Below are positions 7,332 through 14,629 of a stretch of 15,478 nt of DNA, piece by piece (position 1 is the stretch's first letter; each line of letters begins with the position of its first letter). The notes beneath the pieces are model-generated. The model saw only the letters and a program-made list of their open reading frames with translations, had not been told where the DNA came from and ran no database searches. Position numbers and translations under genes: made by a program. This DNA is from an uncultured Clostridia bacterium (GTDB taxonomy: Bacteria; Bacillota; Clostridia; TANB77; CAG-508). The stretch lies in contig CALYBF010000017.1 in assembly GCA_944393755.1 (NCBI GenBank), positions 1 to 15,478 of the forward strand, read 5' to 3'.

Positions 7332-8154
7332 TTATAAAAATTTAACACTATAACTACACTTGAATTCTTCATTTGGTTTTAGTTTTAAAATATTTTCTTT
7401 ATTACTAAAATTCCCATCTGAACTTACTTTATCTGCAGTATTCATCCAAGGTTCGATACAGACAAATGGTGCTCCTATTTTTGCCCATATTCCTAAATAC
7501 GGAAAGCCTGTAAAATCAAATTCTAAAATCTTCCTATTTTGCTCTTTTAAAAAAACTTTATTAGACTTCATATTTGTTATAATAATAGCATCATTTATAA
7601 AACTATTTTTATTTAATTTTATAGAATTATTTTCTAACAAATTTTTAGTTTCTTTATCAATTATTAAGCCATTATCTAAACTAAAAAATTTCATATTATC
7701 TTCTTTTTTTTCAAATTCTATACAATAATTACCACTTGAATAATCACAAATATATGCAGGGTGTCCACCTATACCAAATAACATTTCTTTATCGTCTTTA
7801 TTTATTACTTCATATGTTGTAATAACTCTGTTTTCTTCTACTTCATAAGTTACAAATAAATCAAATTTAAAAGGAAACATCTTCATCGTTTCTAAATTGC
7901 TTTCTAACACATATTTATGACAAGTTTTAGTTTTTTCTAATTCTATAAATTCCATATCTCTTGCAAAACCGGTGTTGTTTCATATGATAAACTTTTCCAT
8001 TTATTATAGTTTCATCGTTTTTTAATCTTCCAACTATTGGAAATAATATTGGTGCGTGCCTATTCCAAGCTCCACCTTGGTATAACATTTCTTTTCCATT
8101 AAATTTTATACTTGTAAGTTCTGCACCTTCTCTTTTACTATTAATTTCTATCAT
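7332..8154 (-). pseudogene. Aldose 1-epimerase (GalM/LacX-like) gene with a +1 frameshift
   Basis: Two overlapping frames together make one mutarotase-like protein of about 273 aa. The first frame (8154 to 7927) reads MIEINSKREGAELTSI ... APILFPIVGRL and hits a stop. The second frame continues to 7332. Removing one C (plus-strand G, about 7971) restores QHGFARDMEF. Family residues are then all visible: His in QHGFARD, His in GIGGHPAY and Glu in FVCIEPWMNTAD, the acid/base set of aldose epimerases. Start ATG at 8154 with AGGGGGGAG upstream. It is the first gene after the valine T-box, 28 bases ahead of valS. Because the remainder of both halves is well conserved, the frameshift could be recent or a sequencing error. 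The substrate sugar cannot be told; the short LacX-type subfamily fits the length. Confidence 0.85.
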
Positions 8155-8171
8155 AGAATACTCCCCCTATA

Positions 8172-8203
8172 CAAAAAGCTCGCCCCTAAAATAAGGGCGA
8201 GCT
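8172..8203 (-). terminator. T-box regulated terminator
   Basis: Minus-strand hairpin AGCTCGCCC (8195-8203) with GGGCGAGCT (8177-8185), 9 bp and GC-rich, followed by TTTTTGT. It ends about 18 bases before the epimerase-like start codon. The 5' arm is shared with the antiterminator. Confidence 0.92.
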
Positions 8204-8436
8204 ATATATCTCACGGTACCACCTTAATTATTATCTAATAAAAAATATAAAAATAAAAATTGATTAGACAATATCTTAATTTACTTTTAACGGAGCAACC
8301 CGAATATTCTTAAATCAAACGTTTCTCAGAATACTAACAAAAAAGCTACCTTCAATTTACCTATATTTAAGAAGCTTACAGCTTATAACTTCTATTCTCT
8401 AAAAACTAGTATAAATTTACTCCTCTTTTTTACGTT
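8172..8436 (-). promoter_or_regulatory. T-box riboswitch (valine) upstream of the epimerase-like gene and valS
   Basis: The leader RNA senses uncharged tRNA and prevents premature termination. The T-box sequence AAGGTGGTACCGTGAG lies at 8210-8225; its UGGU fits a tRNA with discriminator A, as in tRNA-Val. In stem I a basal helix (AAAAAAG with CTTTTTT) leads to a specifier loop with AGTA (8418-8421) on the 5' side and GAAGGTAG on the 3' side. The triplet in the specifier position is GTA (8347-8349), a valine codon followed by a purine. This matches the downstream valS. The T-box can pair with the 5' arm of the terminator (AAGG with CCTT, GAG with CTC), giving the usual antiterminator alternative. 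Confidence 0.93.
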
Positions 8437-8454
8437 TTTTCTTATAACAATATT

Positions 8455-8483
8455 ATTATTGCACATTTTCACAAAAAATACAA
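8455..8483 (-). promoter_or_regulatory. Predicted promoter of the T-box operon
   Basis: Minus strand TTGTAT (8478-8483), 17-base spacer, AATAAT (8455-8460). It places the start near 8448, just ahead of stem I. The region is AT-rich, so other -10 choices (TATTGT, TTATAA) are possible. Confidence 0.5.
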
Positions 8484-8502
8484 GTCTTTTTTGTAAATTT
8501 GA

Positions 8503-8546
8503 GACAATTGGGGGACGGGGCATTTTTGTCCCATTTTTCCAATTGT
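8503..8546. repeat. REP-like palindromic element, copy A
   Basis: Nested inverted repeat: ACAATTGG (8504-8511) with CCAATTGT (8539-8546), and inside it GGGAC (8512-8516) with GTCCC (8528-8532). The 16-mer GGGACGGGGCATTTTT (8512-8527) occurs again, inverted, at 9264-9279. The block is strikingly GC-rich for this DNA. It follows the Ham1-like stop codon by 26 bases and might also act as a terminator for it. Confidence 0.7.
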
Positions 8547-8571
8547 TGTAAATTATGTTAATGTAGTCTAT

Positions 8572-9237
8572 TTATTGTTCATCCAAAATTTTATCACATT
8601 GTTTTAATAACATAATTATAGCAATATATAAATCATTATCTAAATCTGTTAATATTTCCTCACTTAAATCATTGTAACGTAGCCAATTATTATTTACATT
8701 AGCCTCTATTAATGCCTCGAAAAAATATCCCGGAGATTTTTCTAGTTTGTGTATTTGGTTTGTTAGTCTTACACTTAAAAAAGCTTCTTTTGCAAATACT
8801 TTTTTTGATATTTTGTTATTATTTTTTTCTTTTTTTACTACAGCTATCCCATACTTAAATTTCATAGGAATAATTCCACCATATTTATTAGCCAAGTCTT
8901 TATAATATTCAGCTGCAAATTCATCTGTAAAACTACCATATTTATTTATTACTGGTTTCTTTATATGCATTTTAGGGTCATCCTCTTCTTTTATCCCTTC
9001 TAATAATATAGTTTCATCTTGTGATAATATTATTTTATTTTCTGGTAAATAATTAGAATAATATATGGCTTTTTCTATTGCAATATCTATAGGTGTACTG
9101 GCATTTTCTGGTGGTTCAGGAATATTTTTTAATCCCATATCTTCTAGAGATAACACTTTATAATCTAAATTCTTTAATAATCTTTTGATTCTTTTTACTT
9201 TATTATTATTTGTTGTTGCTACAATTATTTCTTCCAT
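8572..9237 (-). CDS. Divergent Ham1/RdgB-like NTP pyrophosphatase family protein
   Basis: 221 aa; ATG at 9237 with an AGGGGGAT ribosome binding site. The N-terminus, IIVATTNNNKVKRIKRLL, matches the substrate-loop motif of Ham1/RdgB enzymes (T/S-x-N-x-x-K), which hydrolyse non-canonical purine triphosphates such as dITP and XTP to monophosphates. A region PEPPENASTPIDIAIEKA follows, resembling the E-x-G-x-T-F-x-x-N-A-x-x-K-A motif. Next comes LSQDETILLEG (D74), in place of the usual A-D-D-S-G-L base motif. The typical G-Y-D-P-x-F and S-H-R motifs near the end are not recognisable (SPGYFFEALIE is found instead), so specificity may differ. It lies between fucO and the T-box operon, flanked by inverted REP-like elements. 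The family call is moderate; it could be a specialised paralogue rather than the housekeeping enzyme. Confidence 0.6.
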   Translation of the reverse strand: MEEIIVATTNNNKVKRIKRLLKNLDYKVLSLEDMGLKNIPEPPENASTPIDIAIEKAIYYSNYLPENKIILSQDETILLEGIKEEDDPKMHIKKPVINKYGSFTDEFAAEYYKDLANKYGGIIPMKFKYGIAVVKKEKNNNKISKKVFAKEAFLSVRLTNQIHKLEKSPGYFFEALIEANVNNNWLRYNDLSEEILTDLDNDLYIAIIMLLKQCDKILDEQ

Positions 9238-9254
9238 TTTATCCCCCTATTTAA

Positions 9255-9290
9255 AAATGAGAAAAAAATGCCCCGTCCCTAAAATTCTCA
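9255..9290. repeat. REP-like palindromic element, copy B (also likely fucO terminator)
   Basis: Contains the 16-mer AAAAATGCCCCGTCCC (9264-9279), the exact reverse complement of 8512-8527. Read on the minus strand the whole ~40 bases resemble copy A (GAGA..ATT...GGGACGGGGCATTTTT...CATTTTT). Short arms TGAGAA/TTCTCA (9258-9263 with 9285-9290) frame it, and on the minus strand a TTTTT run follows, so it could terminate fucO. It overlaps the fucO stop codon (TGA at 9288-9290). Confidence 0.65.
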
Positions 9291-10448
9291 CATTGCTCTT
9301 CTATATAATTCTATGAAGTCTTCTTTTGTTACTTCTCTTGGGTTTCCTGGTTTACAAGGGTCGTTCATTGCTTTTTCTGCTAACATTTCAAAGTCTTCTT
9401 CTTTTGCTCCATAGTCTTTTATTGTTGTTGTTATTCCTACTGCTTTACTAAGTTCTGATATCATCCATACAAATGTGTTTATTACATCTTGATCATTTAA
9501 GTGCTCTGCATCTGGTCTTCCTATGTTTACTAATATTTCTCTAAATCTTCCTGCTGTTTCTTTGTCTTCTCCATTAAATCTCATTACTGTTGGAAGTAAC
9601 ATTGCGTTTGCTATCCCGTGTGGTGTATCATATACTGCTCCTAATTGATGTGCCATTGAGTGTACTATTCCAAGTCCTACATTACTAAAGCCCATACCTG
9701 CTATATATTGTGCCATACCCATTTTTTCTACTGCTACTGGGTCTTTTTCATTTACTGCTAAAGGTAAGTATTTAAATATCATTTGGATAGCCTTCATATG
9801 AAACATATCTGACATATCATTATGTGCTTTTGTGATATATCCTTCTACCGCATGTGTTAACGCATCCATACCTGTTGCTGCTGCTAATCCTTTTGGCATT
9901 GATGCCATAAGTTCTGAGTCTACTATTGCTAATATTGGTATATCATTTGGATCTACACATACCATTTTTATTTTTGCATCTTCATCTGTTATTACATAAT
10001 TTATTGTAACTTCAGCTGCTGTTCCTGCTGTTGTTGGCATTGCAATTAGTGGCATACCTCTATTTACTGTGTTTGATGCTCCATTTAATGATTTTATGTC
10101 TGCTCTTTCTGGGTTTGTCATAACTATTGATATTCCTTTTGCTGTATCTATACTAGAACCGCCTCCTACTGCTACTATTAAGTCTGCTTTAGAATTTTTA
10201 CAAGCATCTACTCCGTCTAATACATTTTTTATTGTTGGATTTGGTTTTATTTCATCATATAATGTATAAGGTATTCCTGCATTATTTAAAACTTCTTCTA
10301 CTTTTGCTGTTACTCCTGCTTCTACTAATGATTTATCACTTACTAAAAATACTTTTTTAAACCCTCTTTTTTGAATTTCCTCTGAAAGCTCTTTTCTTGC
10401 TCCTTTTCCAAAATAAGATGTTTCATTTAAAACAAATTTTTCTACCAT
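9288..10448 (-). CDS. fucO: Lactaldehyde reductase / 1,2-propanediol oxidoreductase (iron-containing alcohol dehydrogenase)
   Basis: Group III iron-dependent alcohol dehydrogenase that reduces lactaldehyde to 1,2-propanediol with NADH. 386 aa; ATG at 10448 with AAGGAGG upstream. It resembles E. coli FucO along its length as I recall that protein: LNET.YFG.GA near the start, PTTAGTAAEVTINYVITDE, DALTHAVEGYIT, GMGFSNVGLGIVHSMAHQLGA and TPHGIANA. The nucleotide motif GGGSSID is at 95-101. The four iron ligands fall at D195, H199, H263 and H277, almost the same numbers as in FucO (D196, H200, H263, H277). The gene follows the small membrane protein by 58 bases and lies in the same direction as the aldehyde dehydrogenase, suggesting a shared role in disposing of lactaldehyde from deoxysugars or similar aldehydes. 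In vivo substrate is inferred; no fucose or rhamnose genes are seen in the window. Confidence 0.88.
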   Translation of the reverse strand: MVEKFVLNETSYFGKGARKELSEEIQKRGFKKVFLVSDKSLVEAGVTAKVEEVLNNAGIPYTLYDEIKPNPTIKNVLDGVDACKNSKADLIVAVGGGSSIDTAKGISIVMTNPERADIKSLNGASNTVNRGMPLIAMPTTAGTAAEVTINYVITDEDAKIKMVCVDPNDIPILAIVDSELMASMPKGLAAATGMDALTHAVEGYITKAHNDMSDMFHMKAIQMIFKYLPLAVNEKDPVAVEKMGMAQYIAGMGFSNVGLGIVHSMAHQLGAVYDTPHGIANAMLLPTVMRFNGEDKETAGRFREILVNIGRPDAEHLNDQDVINTFVWMISELSKAVGITTTIKDYGAKEEDFEMLAEKAMNDPCKPGNPREVTKEDFIELYRRAM

Positions 10449-10506
10449 TTAAAATTCCTCCTTAAAATTTATTTTCCCTTTTATTTTCAATTCTTAAACT
10501 TAACTA

Positions 10507-11172
10507 TTATACTTCTCTATAATCACTTGGTATTTCAAACAAATTTTGGTCTACTTCATATGATATATTTACTTTTAGCAATTCTTCTGTTTCTCCTGAC
10601 ATTGTTTTTATATAAACTAAATCATCACCTTTAAAATATAATCTAGTTTTTACATTGTTTGTGTCATCATCAAAGCTTTGAAGTGCTAAATTTGTTTTTC
10701 CTACATATTGTTCATAATTATAATTTTCTCCATTTATTTCTTCTCTTCCTGTTTCAAAGCTTCCCGTATTTATTAATTCATCAAATGCTTCTTGTACTTT
10801 ATTTAAGTTTACCATATTGTTTTTATAAGTATAATATGTTTTTGTATCATCTACTAATAAATATGAGTTTCCGTCTTTTATTACAAATTTTGATTCATTA
10901 CCATTATAATTAGTGTCTGTATATGCTACATTTCCTGATTTTGCATAAAACATTTTATTATCATCATCTAATACTGTTTCAAAGCTAAATGAATTTTTAC
11001 TACTTAATTCTTGATATAATTTACTTAATTTTGAGTTTTCAGTTCCTTCATTTACTCTATCATTACCACCACTATTGTTAACAAAAACAAAATACCATAC
11101 TACTCCAACTATCATTAATAATACAATTACTGATATTACTGAAATTAGTATTATTTTTTTCTTTTTATCCAT
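10507..11172 (-). CDS. Membrane-anchored protein of unknown function, possible LolA-like extracytoplasmic domain
   Basis: 221 aa; ATG at 11172 preceded by AAAGGTGAA. It has a basic start (MDKKKK), one strong membrane segment (~7-30) and no lipobox cysteine, so it should be a signal-anchored protein with an outside C-terminal domain. That domain has alternating polar/aromatic strands (KFVIKDGNSYLLVDDTKTYYTYKNN ... TRLYFKGDDLVYIKTMSGE) and ends in LFEIPSDYREV. This ending and strand pattern are reminiscent of LolA/MucB-like beta-sheet proteins, a low-certainty comparison. It lies between the aldehyde dehydrogenase and fucO on the same strand, with a 14-bp inverted repeat upstream. I do not recognise a specific family. 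Confidence 0.75.
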   Translation of the reverse strand: MDKKKKIILISVISVIVLLMIVGVVWYFVFVNNSGGNDRVNEGTENSKLSKLYQELSSKNSFSFETVLDDDNKMFYAKSGNVAYTDTNYNGNESKFVIKDGNSYLLVDDTKTYYTYKNNMVNLNKVQEAFDELINTGSFETGREEINGENYNYEQYVGKTNLALQSFDDDTNNVKTRLYFKGDDLVYIKTMSGETEELLKVNISYEVDQNLFEIPSDYREV

Positions 11173-11203
11173 TTAATTCACCTTTTCTTTTTTATTTCAC
11201 CTT

Positions 11204-11240
11204 AAGAGATGTTTATTTAAATATTTAATAAACATCTCTT
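11204..11240. repeat. 14-bp inverted repeat between the aldehyde dehydrogenase and the membrane-protein gene
   Basis: AAGAGATGTTTATT (11204-11217) pairs perfectly with 11227-11240 around a 9-base loop. On the minus strand, the direction of transcription, the stem is followed by AAGGTGAAATAAAA and not by a T-run. It is therefore at best a weak terminator. It may be an RNA stability or processing structure separating the two genes. Confidence 0.6.
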
Positions 11241-11268
11241 TTAGTGTTATATTTTGTCTTAAACTAAA

Positions 11269-12702
11269 TTATAAGATATTTTTTAATACTATTGTTTTTA
11301 TTCTTGACATTTCTTCTAATGTTGTCATTACTCCTTCATTTCCTATTCCAGAGTGTTTCCAACCACCAAATGGCATTTCAAATGAACGATAGAAGCTTGC
11401 TCCATTTACTACTGCTCCTCCACATTCTAGCCTATCTGCTATTTTCATTGCTCTTGATACGTCTTTTGATATTACACAGCCACATAGTCCATATGAAGAT
11501 TGGTTAGCAATTTTAATTGCTTCTTCTACATCATCAAAACCTATTACAGATATTACTGGTCCAAATATCTCCATATCTTTTGCAACTTCCATATCTTTTG
11601 TTACATTATCTAAAATTGTTGGATAGTAGTAAGCATCTTCTCTTTTTCCACCACATACTATTGTAGCTCCCTCTTGAACCATTTGGTTTACTTGTTCTTC
11701 TATTCTTTTTGCTGCGTTTATATTAATCATTGGTCCCATATCTGTATCTTCTTCCATTGGGTCTCCAACTTTTAGATTAGATATTACTTCTTTCATTCTA
11801 TCTATAAATTCTTGTTTTCTTGAATTGTGTATTAAAAATCTTTTACTTGCACAACATACTTGTCCACCATTATATAATCTTCCCCATATTGTTTCTTTTA
11901 CTGCTAAATCCATATCTCCATCTTCTAGGAATATAAACGCATCATTTCCACCTAATTCTAACATTACATGTGTTAGATTTTGTGAACAAGTTCCCATTGT
12001 TTGAATTCCAGCTGCTGTTCCACCTGTTAATGAAACTAGATGTACTCCTTTGTGTCTAGCTAATGCTTGTCCTGCTGTTGGTCCGTCTCCTGTTAATATT
12101 TGTATACAACCAGCAGGTACTCCTGCTTCAATCATTAATTTTACATATTCAATTAATGTTAATGGATTATAATTTGAAGGTTTTACAATTATACTATTTC
12201 CCATCATTAATGCTGGTGGTACTTTTTGACAGAACAAATCGCTTGGGAAGTTAAATGGTATAATTGCTGCTATAACTCCTACTGGATATCTCTTTGTAAA
12301 TTGTATTGTTTTTTCTTGTCCTGCTTCAGAACCTTCTGGTACTGATTTTCCATATAAGTGTTTTGCTTTTTCTACAAAGCCTCTAACACCTATTCTTACA
12401 TTTGCAAGTTCTCCTCTTGCTTCTTTTATTGGTTTTCCAGTTTCATTTGATAATAAAACTGCTAATCTTTCTTTATTTTCTTCTATCAAGTCTACAAATT
12501 TATATAATATATCTGCTCTATCATAGATTGATACTTTTTCCCATTTCTTTTGTTCTTCTATTGCTACTTTAACTGCTTCATCTACATCTTCATCTGTTAC
12601 GTTTGGTACTGTATCTATTAATTCTTGAGTTGCTGGGTTTACAACTTCTATTACTGCTCCATTTGAAGCATCTTTCCACTCATAACCAATTAAATTTTTC
12701 AC
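11269..12702 (-). CDS. NAD(P)-dependent aldehyde dehydrogenase (lactaldehyde/succinate-semialdehyde type)
   Basis: Oxidises an aldehyde to the carboxylic acid. The start is set at GTG 12702 (477 aa, reading VKNLIGYEW): AAGGAGGG lies 8 bases upstream, while the frame's ATG at 12777 has no ribosome binding site. Catalytic features are intact: oxyanion Asn in IIPFNFP (N151), the nucleotide-binding KPS (K174), SLTGGTAAG, base Glu in LELGG (E249) and nucleophile Cys in GQVC (C283, followed by a second Cys). The C-terminal MPFGGWKHSGIGNEG is also normal. It begins 111 bases after the FIST gene and lies two genes ahead of fucO, so oxidation of the lactaldehyde that fucO reduces is a natural guess. 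Glyceraldehyde-3-phosphate (GapN-like) or succinate semialdehyde are alternatives. No clear promoter is seen in the gap. Confidence 0.9.
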   Translation of the reverse strand: MKNLIGYEWKDASNGAVIEVVNPATQELIDTVPNVTDEDVDEAVKVAIEEQKKWEKVSIYDRADILYKFVDLIEENKERLAVLLSNETGKPIKEARGELANVRIGVRGFVEKAKHLYGKSVPEGSEAGQEKTIQFTKRYPVGVIAAIIPFNFPSDLFCQKVPPALMMGNSIIVKPSNYNPLTLIEYVKLMIEAGVPAGCIQILTGDGPTAGQALARHKGVHLVSLTGGTAAGIQTMGTCSQNLTHVMLELGGNDAFIFLEDGDMDLAVKETIWGRLYNGGQVCCASKRFLIHNSRKQEFIDRMKEVISNLKVGDPMEEDTDMGPMININAAKRIEEQVNQMVQEGATIVCGGKREDAYYYPTILDNVTKDMEVAKDMEIFGPVISVIGFDDVEEAIKIANQSSYGLCGCVISKDVSRAMKIADRLECGGAVVNGASFYRSFEMPFGGWKHSGIGNEGVMTTLEEMSRIKTIVLKNIL

Positions 12703-12813
12703 GCTTGCTCCCTCCTTATTATTTACAATTTTACATATTTTTTGTGTACCATCTCCAAAATTTTCTAATGTGCACACATATTTATTATTGTTTTGTGGTT
12801 TTTTCCCCGCTCT

Positions 12814-13980
12814 TCATTTACCAAATGCTGTAAATGATAACATTAGACCACCTGTTGTATTTGAGCCATGGTCTCTTACACCATATTCACCAAATGTAAA
12901 TATTGTAAGGAAAGGTACTCCTTTTGCTTCTTTCTTTAATTGTTTTGCAACTTCATCTATTCTATCTCCGATTCCTAATCTTCTTCCACCACAATGTACT
13001 AATAGATAAGCTCCTACTTCGCTTTCCATATCTTTGTTTAATTCTTTCATTGTTTTTCCTGTAGAATTAATTAATTCATCAACTGTTGCTTCCATTTGAA
13101 TTACTGCTGTATTTACTGCTAAATTTGCTCCTATATTCATAGAACCATCTTTATTTCCATACATTGGATGACGAATTGCTATTAAATCTCCTAATCTATC
13201 TTTTACTCCCAAAGGTTTTGTAATTGTTGTAACTAAAAGGTTATTTTCTTTTAAGTCTTTTGCTTTTGCTCCTGTCCATTCTGCATATTTCTTTTGTGCT
13301 GGCATTCCGTCAATTTCAACTAAAGTTCTTTTTCCTTCTACTTTTGTAATTACACCTGAATTTGTTGTTTCATTATATGCTCCTGTAAATACATTTTTAA
13401 CTTCTTTATCTGTATAGAAAAATGCTATTGCTGCACCATCACTAAATATTTTATCATTTGTGAATATACTCCATTTTCCTTCTACAGTATTATCTGCTGC
13501 ACTTCCACCAAATATTGGAACTCTTCCTACAACATCTTCAATTCCTTTAATGTATTCTTCTTCTTCAGCTGGTGATGCTACCATATAAAAATATGCTGGC
13601 ACACAATCTTTTCCTGCTTTTGCCATTGCTTCTTTTGCTAATTTTCTTCCTGTTTCTCTTGGGTTTTTACCTCTTTCAGAGCCTGCTACTCCTACTTTCA
13701 TATCTGGATCTCCAATTGCTAAAATTCCAGTAAAACCTTTTTCTCCTGTAATAAATCCATCTTCTGTAATAATTCCTGCACTTGATGTGCAACCAATTAT
13801 TGGTGCAGTTCCAAGTTCTGATTTAGCTCCTTCTAATACTTTTTTTACATCACTATCTACTGATGTATATAAAAAAGCAACTTTAGTTTCTACTAAATCT
13901 ACTACTGCTTTTTTAGCTGTTTCCTTCCCTTGTTCATAACTATTTTCATTTGTACTCCACGCTACATTTGATTTTAACAT
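12814..13980 (-). CDS. Stand-alone FIST domain protein (FIST N + FIST C)
   Basis: FIST is a predicted small-ligand sensory domain, commonly joined to signalling modules and suggested to bind amino acids or related compounds. 388 aa; ATG at 13980 with AAAGGAGGAG upstream. The N-terminal FIST domain (~25-215) has IGCTSSAGIITEDG and PIFGGSAADN. The C-terminal FIST_C part (~220-375) includes RTLVEIDGMPAQKKYAEWTG, DLIAIRHPM, GAYLLVHCGGRRLGIGDR and a final FTFGEYG...SNTTGGLMLSF. No transmembrane segment, kinase, GGDEF or methyl-accepting domain is attached, so any output must come from a partner protein. It has its own promoter, and no terminator is obvious before the aldehyde dehydrogenase 111 bases downstream, so the two may be read together. 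What it senses is unknown. Confidence 0.9.
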   Translation of the reverse strand: MLKSNVAWSTNENSYEQGKETAKKAVVDLVETKVAFLYTSVDSDVKKVLEGAKSELGTAPIIGCTSSAGIITEDGFITGEKGFTGILAIGDPDMKVGVAGSERGKNPRETGRKLAKEAMAKAGKDCVPAYFYMVASPAEEEEYIKGIEDVVGRVPIFGGSAADNTVEGKWSIFTNDKIFSDGAAIAFFYTDKEVKNVFTGAYNETTNSGVITKVEGKRTLVEIDGMPAQKKYAEWTGAKAKDLKENNLLVTTITKPLGVKDRLGDLIAIRHPMYGNKDGSMNIGANLAVNTAVIQMEATVDELINSTGKTMKELNKDMESEVGAYLLVHCGGRRLGIGDRIDEVAKQLKKEAKGVPFLTIFTFGEYGVRDHGSNTTGGLMLSFTAFGK

Positions 13981-14015
13981 AATTACTCCTCCTTTGTAAT
14001 TTTTATCTTACCCAA

Positions 14016-14043
14016 ATTATAACATATTAACCATTTTTTACAA
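14016..14043 (-). promoter_or_regulatory. Predicted SigmaA promoter of the FIST gene
   Basis: Minus strand TTGTAA (14038-14043), 16-base spacer, TATAAT (14016-14021), with a TG one base before the -10 (extended -10). Start expected near 14009, 29 bases before the ATG. One of the clearest promoters in the window. Confidence 0.75.
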
Positions 14044-14083
14044 CAAAAGACACAAAAAAGTAATACAATTGTAACATTTTTGA

Positions 14084-14119
14084 AAAATAGAAAAGGTAAG
14101 TAAATACCTACCCTATTTT
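14084..14119 (-). terminator. Terminator overlapping the end of the TNF-like protein gene
   Basis: AAAATAG (14084-14090) pairs with CTATTTT (14113-14119), and AGGTA pairs with TACCT further in, with a small internal mismatch. On the minus strand the stem ends in TATTTTT. The stop codon TAG at 14108-14110 lies inside the hairpin. Confidence 0.6.
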
Positions 14120-14629
14120 CTCTATATCTATTCTAGCATTATCATATCTTATATCTTCTATTGATACGCCTTGTAACTGAAGAGTATCTCCGCTATTTAA
14201 CCTTAATATCACTGTACTTGTTAATGTCATTCTATTACTTGTGCTATTTCGTATTACTGGCGACTGATTAAATGTATCATTTAACGCCGTATTATTTACA
14301 ACCAAGACTGTATTAAAGTTAAATGTTCCTGCCACATCTTGTACTCCATATAATTGATATGATATTTGATATATTCCTGTTTCATTTATGTTTATAATAC
14401 TGCTTCCTTCTTCGTGTGATAATGCTGTTCCTTCTAGTATTTCATTTCTACTAAATTTAATATCTGTTGTTCCAAGAGTAGTATTATCTCCTGGCTCTGC
14501 TATTGCTACTAATATATTAGCACCACCATTATTACCGCCATTATTAACAACAATTATTATCAATACAATTATAAACACCAATGCTAATGCTACGATTATC
14601 CCTTTTAACACATTATTTTCACAACACAT
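14108..14629 (-). CDS. Membrane-anchored protein with a BclA-C/TNF-like beta domain
   Basis: 173 aa; ATG at 14629 with GGGGGAG upstream. The start MCCENNVLKG is followed by a long hydrophobic segment (~9-28) and a short NNGGNNGG linker, then a compact domain rich in beta strands. Motifs such as GTALSHEEGSSIININETGIYQISYQLYG, VLVVNN, SNRMTLTSTVILRLNSGDTLQLQG and a final NARIDIEKIG resemble the C1q/TNF-like head of exosporium protein BclA and phage or surface relatives. That domain usually sits after collagen repeats; here there are none, only a membrane anchor. It stands alone between two terminators. A CATAAAATA sequence (minus strand, 14647-14655) resembles a mother-cell sigma -10 box, but I see no matching -35. 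Membrane placement and fold are likely; a spore-surface role is only a suggestion. Confidence 0.75.
   Translation of the reverse strand: MCCENNVLKGIIVALALVFIIVLIIIVVNNGGNNGGANILVAIAEPGDNTTLGTTDIKFSRNEILEGTALSHEEGSSIININETGIYQISYQLYGVQDVAGTFNFNTVLVVNNTALNDTFNQSPVIRNSTSNRMTLTSTVILRLNSGDTLQLQGVSIEDIRYDNARIDIEKIG

Noticed and set aside
8503..9290. CRISPR or transposon ends suggested by the repeated GC-rich 16-mer
   Set aside because: Only two exact copies, inverted, 750 bases apart, with no spacer pattern and no transposase between them. A REP-like palindrome is a better description.
12703..12777. ATG start of the aldehyde dehydrogenase frame at 12777
   Set aside because: No ribosome binding site, and the added 25 residues do not look like the family. 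The GTG at 12702 has AAGGAGGG at good spacing.
12770..12782. TGTGCACA palindrome upstream of the aldehyde dehydrogenase as a Rex or CRP operator
   Set aside because: Too short and lacks the spaced TTGTGA/TCACAA halves expected for those regulators.
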